Assembly (NCBI GenBank): GCA_031282385.1
Contig: JAITDV010000290.1
Coordinates: forward strand, 1 to 6,272
Direction: 5' to 3'
DNA: 6,272 nucleotides
DNA from: Planctomycetaceae bacterium
Lineage (GTDB): Bacteria; Planctomycetota; Planctomycetia; Pirellulales; Thermoguttaceae
Positions within the stretch are counted from its first letter, which is position 1. Every line of letters begins with the position of its first letter. Of this stretch, positions 1 through 6,123 are shown piece by piece. The position numbers and the translations under genes are program-made. Below the pieces are notes generated by a model. The model searched no databases, had not been told where the DNA came from, and worked only from the letters and a program-made list of their open reading frames with translations.

Positions 1-5
1 CCTTC

Positions 6-72
6 GGAGGCGAATATTCCCCTCCTTCGGAGGGGTCAGGGGTGGTCTCCTACAGGTTAGCGAAAAGGTCTA
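6..72 (+). repeat. Left arm of a 67/68-bp inverted repeat flanking the window
   Basis: This arm is the reverse complement of 6124-6191 with one substitution and one single-base indel over about 67 bases. It contains a strong hairpin at 19-35 (CCCCTCC, loop TTC, GGAGGGG), then AGGGGTGGTCTCC and a unique-looking inner end reading toward GCGAAAAGGTCTA. The outer edge is cut by the window boundary: positions 1-5 look like the end of another CCTTCGGAGG hairpin. The G+C-rich palindrome contrasts sharply with the A+T-rich surroundings. It resembles REP-type or MITE-like interspersed intergenic repeats. No transposase is present in the window, so mobility is only an inference. Confidence 0.85.
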
Positions 73-340
73 TTATCAAAATTAATTGACAAGGAGTACC
101 CATTCAGATGCTCAAACGACCTCGCCGCGAACAAGTTGGCTACCATTAAAACAACAAAAAGACTTTTTCAGGGACAACTAGTTAGCTTATTCATTATCAA
201 TGCCGATTTCCAATCTTGGCATTAAGTCTGTCCGTTCGGCGTCCACAAATAATTATAGTAACCGCATTAATTTAACCGAATGTAAGTATGCCCTCCATAC
301 GCAACACTTCAATCGTCGGTATTGTGAAATTTGTTTTAAA
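73..340. other. Intergenic stretch without a supported gene
   Basis: No reading frame here is convincing on either strand. A TTGACA (86-91) overlaps an AAGGAG (91-96) and is followed by an ATG at 108, but that frame closes after 13 codons and no -10 box lies at the right distance. A short potential stem, TGCC/GGCA, lies near 200-220. No tRNA, rRNA or familiar small RNA was recognised. The stretch may be decayed DNA or further repeat sequence between the left arm and repeat R. Confidence 0.5.
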
Positions 341-445
341 TTGTTCACACTTTAATTTCGTTTTCCGCCGTCTGTTACCTATCGGAAAGCAGGCTTTTAC
401 GCTCTTGAACCGCACAATTTATAGCCGAACAGTATATTTGTAGTG
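341..445 (+). repeat. Repeat R, copy 1
   Basis: First of four related copies of a roughly 105-bp element. The head is TTGTTCACACTTTAATTTC at 341-359. A hairpin pairs GTCTG (370-374) with CAGGC (390-394) around a CCTATCGG core, and TTTT (395-398) follows. Next come a TTACGC (397-402) and, after 17 bases, TATAGC (420-425), which match the -35/-10 positions of copy 4. The tail AACAGTATATTTGTAGTG ends at a GTG (443-445), where copies 3 and 4 have the ATG of a gene. Here that GTG opens a frame of only 11 codons, so no gene is assigned. The copy is inverted relative to copy 2. Confidence 0.8.
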
Positions 446-483
446 CGGCAAAAATTAGAATTTGGATTTGGTTATTGATTAGA

Positions 484-600
484 CAATTAAATATTGTAAA
501 ATGCTCACACTGTAGATTGTGTGACTCAAGATCGCAAAAGCCCGTTTTCCGATAGGTAAGCAGGCGATGGTAAAAGAAAGTCAACGTGTGAATGTTTTAA
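484..600 (-). repeat. Repeat R, copy 2 (inverted)
   Basis: Read on the minus strand, this copy begins with the head TTCACACGTTGA (position 592 downward). It continues through GCCTG (565-561), the shared CCTATCGGAAAA core and CGGGC (544-540), then TTTT and GCGATCTTGAGTCA, the last being identical to copy 4. The hairpin keeps five pairs, one of them a G-T wobble. A TTGCGA and a TACAGT lie 17 bases apart, and the tail ACAATATTTAATTG ends near 484. Copies 1 and 2 stand tail to tail about 38 bases apart and make a long imperfect palindrome over 341-600. A 69-codon frame across it on the minus strand is a by-product of the repeats. Confidence 0.75.
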
Positions 601-623
601 AATTGAGACAAGTAATTCAATCT

Positions 624-653
624 CTGACGATTTTGTTACGAAAATTATATTAT
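624..653 (+). promoter_or_regulatory. Possible promoter of the oxidoreductase gene
   Basis: CTGACG (624-629) and TATTAT (648-653) are 18 bases apart. They match the sigma-70-type consensus at four and five of six positions. Transcription would begin near 660 and leave a leader of about 20 bases that is almost entirely A and T and has no Shine-Dalgarno sequence. In such A+T-rich DNA similar pairs occur by chance, so the assignment is weak. Confidence 0.3.
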
Positions 654-680
654 TAATAATTATTTTTTCTTTTTTTTGTC

Positions 681-1736
681 ATGTCAAGAACATTTAATTT
701 TGGAATAGTTGGTTGTGGAATGATTGCTGGGTTTCATGCTAAGGCAATTGAGGCGGCGGGCGGTAAGCTTGTTGCTTGTTTTGACACATTTCCGCAATCG
801 GCTCAAAAACTTGCCGACGCATATTCCGGTTGTAAACCTTATTTTGACTTGAAGGAATTTCTTGCGGATAAGTCAATTGATATTGTAACAATTGGTACGC
901 CTAGCGGTGCGCATCTTGATCCTGCGGTAGCTGCGGCGGAATCCGGTAAACACGTAATTGTTGAGAAGCCGCTTGAAATTACGCTGGAACGTTGTGACAA
1001 AATAATTGCGGCATGTGAGAAAAACAAAGTTAAACTCGCAACAGTTTTTCACAGCCGTTTTCATGACTCATCACAAAAGATTAAATCCGCAATTGAAGCT
1101 GGACGTTTTGGGCGTTTGACTCTTTGTGATGCGATTGTCAAATGGTACCGCACACAGCAATATTATGACAGCGGTAAATGGCGTGGAACTTGGGCTCTTG
1201 ATGGCGGCGGAGCACTTATGAATCAAGCAATTCATACAATTGATTTGTTGTCGTGGCTTGCGGGAGGTGTTGTAGAAGTTGCGGCGCATACGGCGTTGTT
1301 GGGGCATGAGAATATAGAGGTAGAGGATACGGCAACCGCAACAATTAAGTTTGACAACGGAGCAATTGGTACAATAGTAGGCACAACGGCGGCATATCCG
1401 GGTTATTTGAAACGGATTGAAATCAGCGGCACAAAAGGAACTGCAGTATTAGAGGAAGAGGATATTGTAAAATGGGATTTCGCCGAACCAATTTCAGATG
1501 ATAAAAAAATCAAAGAAGAAATGCTGAATCGTAAGTCAAGCGGAGGCGGCGCATCCGATCCTGCCGCAATTGATTTCACAGGTCACGCCAAATTATTCGC
1601 CAATATGATTCACGCAATTGAAACAGATGCTCAACCGTTGGTTGACGGTTGCGAAGGACGTAAAAGCGTTGAAATAATTCTGGCAATCTACAAATCCGCT
1701 AAAACTCAAAAAACAGAAATCGTAGAAACCAAATAA
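681..1736 (+). CDS. Gfo/Idh/MocA family NAD(P)-dependent oxidoreductase
   Basis: A 351-residue protein of the usual length for this family, which oxidises or reduces sugars, inositols and nucleotide sugars in the cytoplasm. The N-terminal Rossmann fold shows GIVGCGMIA at residues 8-16 for dinucleotide binding and the family EKP motif at 95-97, whose lysine is catalytic in characterised members. The C-terminal domain contains KWYRTQQYYDSGKWRGTW (154-171) and GGGALMNQAIHTID (175-188), with H185 at the catalytic histidine position. Asn181 occupies the place where Bacillus inositol dehydrogenase has Asp. The layout is closer to the UDP-sugar 3-dehydrogenase (WlbA/WbpB) and uncharacterised planctomycete branches than to inositol dehydrogenase, but the substrate cannot be read from sequence. 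No signal peptide is visible. No sugar-pathway neighbour helps. The ATG at 681 sits just ahead of the Rossmann motif and lacks a Shine-Dalgarno sequence. Confidence 0.93.
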   Translation: MSRTFNFGIVGCGMIAGFHAKAIEAAGGKLVACFDTFPQSAQKLADAYSGCKPYFDLKEFLADKSIDIVTIGTPSGAHLDPAVAAAESGKHVIVEKPLEITLERCDKIIAACEKNKVKLATVFHSRFHDSSQKIKSAIEAGRFGRLTLCDAIVKWYRTQQYYDSGKWRGTWALDGGGALMNQAIHTIDLLSWLAGGVVEVAAHTALLGHENIEVEDTATATIKFDNGAIGTIVGTTAAYPGYLKRIEISGTKGTAVLEEEDIVKWDFAEPISDDKKIKEEMLNRKSSGGGASDPAAIDFTGHAKLFANMIHAIETDAQPLVDGCEGRKSVEIILAIYKSAKTQKTEIVETK

Positions 1737-1750
1737 TAAAAAATAAGGCA

Positions 1751-1900
1751 ATTTCTAAAAACCTATTTTTGACAGAATTATCGAAATTTTCAGGATAGAC
1801 AAATTTAGACAATAAATTTATTTTATCCACGAAATTGCATAAATTATTTAATTCGTGATCTTTTTGTGAAAATTCGTGGACAAAATGAGTTTTTAGAAGT
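1751..1900. repeat. A+T-rich nested inverted repeat between genes
   Basis: The outer arms TTCTAAAAAC (1753-1762) and GTTTTTAGAA (1889-1898) are perfect inverted repeats of 10 bases. Inside them TCCACGAA (1826-1833) pairs with TTCGTGGA (1873-1880), flanked by TTTT and AAAA that could extend the stem past one mismatch. AATTCGTG also occurs twice in direct orientation (1850-1857, 1871-1878). The ATTCGTG/CACGAAT words resemble intergenic repeats seen in many bacterial genomes. The element begins about 15 bases after the oxidoreductase stop and could fold at its transcript end. It may equally be a decayed MITE-like insertion. The remainder, 1901-2069, shows nothing else that can be named. Confidence 0.6.
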
Positions 1901-2069
1901 TCCCATAAGTAACTAATTCAGTCGTGTGTTTTTTTATCGGTAACTATTCTGTTCTCCAAGCCCAATAAATCCGCGCGGAACAACATAATTTTCCGAACGG
2001 CTTTAATATTCCAACCCTTATTTGTCAAATTACCCTTATCCGTGTTTTCATATTCCAAATCCAGAACCC

Positions 2070-4655
2070 ATGATGTCTGAAAAAACTCTCCAAAAATCAG
2101 ATCAAAACCAACCAGCGTTTCCTCTAATAAATTTATGGGAGTCTTTAAATATTGGTATTGTTATTAGCGAGTTTAATGAGCATTTGACGGTGTTGGAAGC
2201 TAATGTTGCGGCGGAACGTATGATCGGACTTGGCAAGAAAGAATTGGTCGGGCGGAATTGGTCGGAATTCTATTCTCAAGATACGTTGGAGCAAATTTTC
2301 AACAGGTGGAACACCGTCAAAAACTCCGAAAAAACAACAAAACACTTCCGGCTCAATATCAAACAATTCCGCGCAGATAAATCTGAAATTTATGTTGATC
2401 TTGATTCATCTCTTTTTGTCAATCCTCATAACGGTAAATTATGTCATGTTGCTCTAATGCTTGACATATCCGAACAACAAAAACAACTTGAACAATTAAC
2501 ATTAGAAAAAGCCGCTAAAGAAGCTACCGACTTGGCAAAAAGCAGATTTCTTGCCCACATGAGCCACGAAATACGAACGCCGCTCAATGGAGTAATCGGC
2601 GTCTCTGAGTTGTTGATGGTAACCGACTTGACAAACAAACAACGCGAATACGTGAACCTCGTAAACATCTCCGGCAAATCTCTTTTAATATTGATCAACG
2701 ACGTCTTGGATTACTCGAAAATAGAAGCAGGACGTCTCGATATTGAAAATGACGATTTCGATTTACATACGACGGTTGAGTCTGTACTCGGTATTTTATC
2801 AATTCGTGCCAATGATAAATCTCTTGAGTTGTGCGGTTCGTTTGCTTCGGATGTTCCGCGATTTGTTCACGGTGATTCCGGTCGTTTGAGACAAGTTTTG
2901 ATAAATCTTGTCGGCAACGCGCTAAAGTTTACGGAAAAAGGCGGCGTCAAAGTCAATGTTGCCGTACAAAATGTTAAGTTATCGCCGATTCCTTGCGATA
3001 ACGACTCAATGAATGATGAAATTTTGGTACGTTTTTCTGTTTCCGACACGGGCATCGGTATTCCCGAATCCGGTTTGCCCAAATTATTTTCGTCGTTTTC
3101 ACAAATTGACGATTCCACATCAAAACGCCATGACGGTACAGGATTGGGACTGGCGATTTCAATGCATCTTGTTAAGTTGATGCGCGGCGAGTTGCATGTT
3201 GAAAGCAAGGAAGGCGAAGGTTCTACATTCTGGTTTACTGTTCCGTACAAGAGCCGTGTTGTAATACGCGAATGTCCGGCGAATTGTAAAAATTATGAGG
3301 ATATTGCCGGCAGAAGACTGATTTGCCCGCGAACAGGATTGTCAAGATGCCCCGATTCTTGCAAAAGAATAATGCACGGCACAATTCCATTAAGTGATCG
3401 CGCGGCAATTGTTGTTGATGATGTTGCGATTCAGCGTGAAACGTTGGCGGAACAATTGGAATCGTGGGGCATGGATGTTACTCAGGCTCAATCGAAAAAA
3501 GAAGCAATGCAAATGTTGATCGAAGCCGCCGACGCCGGTAAACATTATCAACTCGCAATTATTGACAGCAGTATTGCAGATGGCGAAGGAATGGATCTTG
3601 TTTGCGAAATGAAAGAAACTCCGCAACTAAATAAAACCGCAATAATTTTGCTTACGCCGTTGACGGTTGATACAGATATTGCGGTGATACATTCGACTGG
3701 AGTTACCGCTAATTTGAGCAAGCCGGTCTATAGCTCGTCGCTTTTTGACGCAACTATAACAGCTCTGTTTGCACAAGAAAAAGAAAAAAACGACACAAAC
3801 CGACAATGGCAGGCAGAACAATTAGCAGAAGTGCCTGAAAGTTTCGATGAACACCGATCTTTAATAAGAATTTTGGTTGCCGAAGACAACAAAATCAATC
3901 AAATTATTACACGAGATACTTTGGAGAATGTAGGATTTCAATGTGTTGTGGCTGATAATGGTAAGGTTGCGACGGAGCTTTACACTGCGGATGATTTTGA
4001 TTTGATATTGATGGATTGTCAGATGCCGGAGATGGATGGCTTTCAGGCAACAATGGAAATCAGACGCAACGAAACAGCTGAATTGGCTGCAAATAAAATT
4101 ACACGGCGTGTGCCGATAATTGCATTGACTGCAAATGCGACCAAAGAAGATAAAGACCGTTGTTTGCAATGCGGCATGGATGCATATTGCAGCAAACCAA
4201 TCAATCCTAAAACACTTGTTCGGACAATTGATCACTGGGTCAAACCAATTCTAATTAATCGATTGCTTAATCATTGCTGCGAACTTGATGTGCCGTTCTC
4301 GACAACTGAATTTTTTATTTTATGCGGCAAGAATAAATTGATTGCGTCGATGGTATTGAGCGATTTTCTCAATCAAATACCGCGGGACTTGGAATCAATT
4401 CAAAATTATATTAACAATTCTGATTGCGGCGGCGCAGTACCGATAATTCAACATTTACGCGGCAAATCAAATCTGCTCGGCGCAACCGCATTAGTGAAAC
4501 GTGCCTCTGCTCTTGAAGACAGATGCCATGTAACAGAAGGTGAAGATATAAACAAACTGCTGGACGATCTTTTCGACGAAGCCAATACATGCCTCCGACA
4601 TGCCGGTAAAACCCACGAAATGTTGCAAAGCGGTTCCTTTGATAAAATTAAATAA
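2070..4655 (+). CDS. Soluble PAS hybrid histidine kinase with two receivers and HPt
   Basis: An 861-residue BarA-like phosphorelay protein without transmembrane segments, so it probably senses a cytoplasmic signal. In order: PAS domain (about 20-135), signalling helix (133-158), HisKA with MSHEIRTPLNG and phospho-accepting H166, HATPase with N283 (NLVGNALKF), DTGIGIP (326-332) and GTGLGLAIS (356-364), a cysteine-rich linker (C402, C406, C419, C427, C431), receiver 1 (D450/D451, D499, T529, K551), receiver 2 (E605/D606, D649 in LMDCQMPEMDG, T687, K709), and a C-terminal HPt with H795 in QHLRGKSNLLG. All phosphotransfer residues are present, allowing a His-Asp-His relay. No separate response regulator is nearby, so its output partner is unknown. 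The frame is open to a TTG at 2022. ATG 2070 (or the adjacent ATG 2073) is preferred because the extra 16 residues add no domain. Neither start has a Shine-Dalgarno sequence. Confidence 0.94.
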   Translation: MMSEKTLQKSDQNQPAFPLINLWESLNIGIVISEFNEHLTVLEANVAAERMIGLGKKELVGRNWSEFYSQDTLEQIFNRWNTVKNSEKTTKHFRLNIKQFRADKSEIYVDLDSSLFVNPHNGKLCHVALMLDISEQQKQLEQLTLEKAAKEATDLAKSRFLAHMSHEIRTPLNGVIGVSELLMVTDLTNKQREYVNLVNISGKSLLILINDVLDYSKIEAGRLDIENDDFDLHTTVESVLGILSIRANDKSLELCGSFASDVPRFVHGDSGRLRQVLINLVGNALKFTEKGGVKVNVAVQNVKLSPIPCDNDSMNDEILVRFSVSDTGIGIPESGLPKLFSSFSQIDDSTSKRHDGTGLGLAISMHLVKLMRGELHVESKEGEGSTFWFTVPYKSRVVIRECPANCKNYEDIAGRRLICPRTGLSRCPDSCKRIMHGTIPLSDRAAIVVDDVAIQRETLAEQLESWGMDVTQAQSKKEAMQMLIEAADAGKHYQLAIIDSSIADGEGMDLVCEMKETPQLNKTAIILLTPLTVDTDIAVIHSTGVTANLSKPVYSSSLFDATITALFAQEKEKNDTNRQWQAEQLAEVPESFDEHRSLIRILVAEDNKINQIITRDTLENVGFQCVVADNGKVATELYTADDFDLILMDCQMPEMDGFQATMEIRRNETAELAANKITRRVPIIALTANATKEDKDRCLQCGMDAYCSKPINPKTLVRTIDHWVKPILINRLLNHCCELDVPFSTTEFFILCGKNKLIASMVLSDFLNQIPRDLESIQNYINNSDCGGAVPIIQHLRGKSNLLGATALVKRASALEDRCHVTEGEDINKLLDDLFDEANTCLRHAGKTHEMLQSGSFDKIK

Positions 4656-4668
4656 TTTACACCGTTCC

Positions 4669-4769
4669 TGTTCACACTTTAATTTTCAATTGCCGTCGCC
4701 TGCTTGCCTATCTGAAAACAAGCTTTTAAACTGTGAACGGTTTAGAACCAAACCAATGATATTTTTATT
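4669..4769 (+). repeat. Repeat R, copy 3, upstream of the methyltransferase
   Basis: The head TGTTCACACTTTAATTTT starts at 4669, only 13 bases after the kinase stop codon. A hairpin pairs GCTTG (4702-4706) with CAAGC (4719-4723), followed by TTTT (4724-4727), so it could terminate the kinase transcript. The stem uses different bases from copies 1 and 2 yet still pairs. An outer inverted pair, GTTCACA (4670-4676) and TGTGAAC (4732-4738), is peculiar to this copy. The tail AACCAATGATATTTTTATT runs straight into the ATG at 4770. The middle part differs from the other copies and a -35/-10 pair is not clear here. Confidence 0.78.
4702..4727 (+). terminator. Hairpin plus T-run after the kinase gene
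   Basis: GCTTG and CAAGC form a five-pair stem around a 12-base loop that contains the repeat core CCTATCTG, and four T residues follow. It lies 47 bases after the kinase stop. The stem and T-run are short for an intrinsic terminator, so activity is uncertain. The maintained pairing across copies of repeat R supports a role for the fold. Confidence 0.4.
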
Positions 4770-5726
4770 ATGTGTAGTTTTGCGATTATTGATTCCGGTC
4801 GTTTTGATTATGAGTTGCTTGATTTCGGCGAAGGTTATCGTCTTGAGCGTTTTGGACAATATATTATCGAACGTCCGTCGTTGGCGTCAAATGGAATTTG
4901 CAAGTTCGACAATAAATTATGGAATCGGATTGATAGTTCGTTTATTCCGGATCCATCCAATAGACAATACGGTAAATGGACTTTCGAGATTGGTTCATGG
5001 CAAATAGAGTTGGGGCAAATTATTCTTGAGTTGCGTTGTACGCCTTTTGGTCATGTTGGTTTTTTTGCGGAACACGTATCAAATTGGTCAGAATTAACAA
5101 CTACAATTGCGGAAACTTTGAACAATCGCGATGTTGTGCGTGTGTTGAATTTATTTGCATACACCGGCGGCGCAACAATTGCAGCGGCAAAAGCTGCAAT
5201 GTTGACAAGTACAAAAAATATTACAACTAAAACAACACCGATAATTGCACAGTTTATGAAGGAATCGCAAAAGAGAGTAACAGTAACGCATGTCGATTCG
5301 GCAGGCAATGTTATTAATTGGGCAAAGCATAATGTTGGGTTGAGTGGAGTTTTTGGGGTACGTTTTATTGTGGAAGATGCTCGCAAGTTTGTTGCAAGAG
5401 AGTTGCGGCGCGGAAATTCTTATGATGTGGTGATACTTGATCCGCCGACTTATGGACATGGAAATCGAGGCGAGTCGTGGAAGTTTGCGATTGATTTACC
5501 GTTATTGCTTTCGGATATTATTGGGCTTTTGAGCGAGCAACCAGCACTTATTATTTTGACAGCGCACACAAAAGAGTTTGATCCGGACGCTTTAAGTAAG
5601 ATGTTATTGCAAGCGGGATTGCCAAGATTTTTAAGAATAAAAAAATTCCAAATGCAAATAAAAACAAAAAAAGGTAAATCATTACCGTCCGGTTACGGAG
5701 TTATCGCGTCAATTTACAATTTATGA
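4770..5726 (+). CDS. Class I SAM-dependent methyltransferase, RlmI-like (COG1092 type)
   Basis: A 318-residue cytoplasmic protein. The N-terminal part (FDYELLDFGEGYRLERFG, residues 12-29) and FGHVGFFAEHVSNW (93-106) match a short form of the RlmI/RlmK-type rRNA methyltransferase group. The SAM-binding fold follows: motif I VLNLFAYTGGAT (125-136), acidic strand end THVDSAGNVINWAKHN (173-188, D176), VEDARKF (201-207) and the catalytic-type DPPTYGHG (224-231). Members methylate 23S rRNA bases from S-adenosylmethionine, but the exact target is not predictable. No classic N-terminal PUA domain is recognisable. Residues about 144-171, rich in Thr and Lys, look like an insertion between motif I and the next strand. 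The ATG lies at the exact end of repeat R copy 3 and has no Shine-Dalgarno sequence. A different frame starting at ATG 4756 overlaps it but codes for nothing recognisable. Confidence 0.88.
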   Translation: MCSFAIIDSGRFDYELLDFGEGYRLERFGQYIIERPSLASNGICKFDNKLWNRIDSSFIPDPSNRQYGKWTFEIGSWQIELGQIILELRCTPFGHVGFFAEHVSNWSELTTTIAETLNNRDVVRVLNLFAYTGGATIAAAKAAMLTSTKNITTKTTPIIAQFMKESQKRVTVTHVDSAGNVINWAKHNVGLSGVFGVRFIVEDARKFVARELRRGNSYDVVILDPPTYGHGNRGESWKFAIDLPLLLSDIIGLLSEQPALIILTAHTKEFDPDALSKMLLQAGLPRFLRIKKFQMQIKTKKGKSLPSGYGVIASIYNL

Positions 5727-5735
5727 TGTTTAAAC

Positions 5736-5840
5736 TGTTCACACTTTAATTTCATTTACTGTTGCCTGTTTACCTGTCGGAAATCAGTTTTTTGCGATCT
5801 TGAGTCACGCAATTTATAGTACAAACAATATATTTTTCTA
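5736..5840 (+). repeat. Repeat R, copy 4, upstream of the small membrane protein
   Basis: The head TGTTCACACTTTAATTTC begins at 5736, nine bases after the methyltransferase stop, and is identical to copy 1 over the head. The core CCTGTCGGAAA is kept, but the stem is weak here (CTG/CAG), followed by a run of six T. TTGCGATCTTGAGTCA is shared with copy 2 and CAATTTATAG with copy 1. The tail ACAATATATTTTTCTA ends at the ATG at 5841. An additional stem, TTGCG (5792-5796) with CGCAA (5808-5812), lies over the promoter region. Confidence 0.82.
5792..5820 (+). promoter_or_regulatory. Promoter-like pair carried by repeat R copy 4
   Basis: TTGCGA (5792-5797) and TATAGT (5815-5820) are separated by exactly 17 bases and match the sigma-70-type consensus at four and five of six positions. 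Transcription would begin near 5827, about 14 bases before the ATG at 5841, giving a very short leader without a Shine-Dalgarno sequence. The same positions are TTACGC/TATAGC in copy 1 and TTGCGA/TACAGT in copy 2, with the same 17-base spacing, which supports the call. Confidence 0.5.
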
Positions 5841-6119
5841 ATGTTCACATTTAGTTTAATTGAATCTTTGATAATTTTTGTTACGGCATTGGTATTACTT
5901 GGCGGTTTGGTTGTATTTTCGATGCGCCGTCGGAGTGAGATTTTGCAAGATATTCTTACGCCGGAGGAACCTAACCTCGCAACTGAATTTTTCAAAAAAA
6001 AACCTACTGTTGAAGAAGTTCCCAATGAAATAACAACAAACGAACAACAAAACAACGAAGAAGATGAAGAAGAAATAATAGGCGGATGGGGAATTTCCGA
6101 AACAGAAAATCAAACTTAA
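5841..6119 (+). CDS. Small single-pass membrane protein with an acidic tail
   Basis: A 92-residue protein that I do not recognise. Residues about 5-27 (SLIESLIIFVTALVLLGGLVVFS) form one hydrophobic membrane helix, followed at once by MRRRSE. The positive-inside rule would place the C-terminal part in the cytoplasm. The remainder is probably disordered: KKK at 52-54, then many Glu, Asn and Gln residues with an EEDEEE run at 73-78, ending in GGWGISETENQT. There is no cysteine or signal-peptidase site that would suggest a lipoprotein. The reading frame fits the upstream promoter-like repeat, starting at its last base plus one. It could be a regulator or anchor of a membrane complex, but nothing in the sequence fixes a function. 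The coding call rests on the coherent helix-plus-tail design and the start position. Confidence 0.7.
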   Translation: MFTFSLIESLIIFVTALVLLGGLVVFSMRRRSEILQDILTPEEPNLATEFFKKKPTVEEVPNEITTNEQQNNEEDEEEIIGGWGISETENQT

Positions 6120-6123
6120 ACAG

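Noticed and set aside
57..146. A 29-codon minus-strand frame that ends inside the left repeat arm
   Set aside because: It is short, has no ribosome-binding site and no recognised homologue. It stops in repeat sequence, so it is not supported as a gene.
108..149. ATG with an upstream AAGGAG opening a 13-codon frame
   Set aside because: The 11-base spacing is long, the peptide has no recognisable features and no promoter fits. Possibly a chance match.
375..584. 69-codon minus-strand frame
   Set aside because: It spans the two inverted copies of repeat R, and its sequence is explained by the repeats.
2022..2069. TTG start that would lengthen the kinase by 16 residues
   Set aside because: The additional residues precede the PAS domain without adding structure. 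Two adjacent ATG codons at 2070 and 2073 are better starts, though TTG cannot be excluded.
2867..3250. 127-codon minus-strand frame opposite the kinase ATPase domain
   Set aside because: It lies wholly antisense to a conserved domain and shows no family motif.
3861..4235. 124-codon minus-strand frame opposite receiver 2
   Set aside because: Its coding strand is clearly the opposite one, with intact receiver motifs. The Cys- and Ile-rich product is typical of an antisense shadow.
4600..5007. 135-codon + strand frame overlapping the kinase end and methyltransferase start
   Set aside because: It runs through repeat R and out of frame with two well-supported genes, and its product has no recognisable fold.
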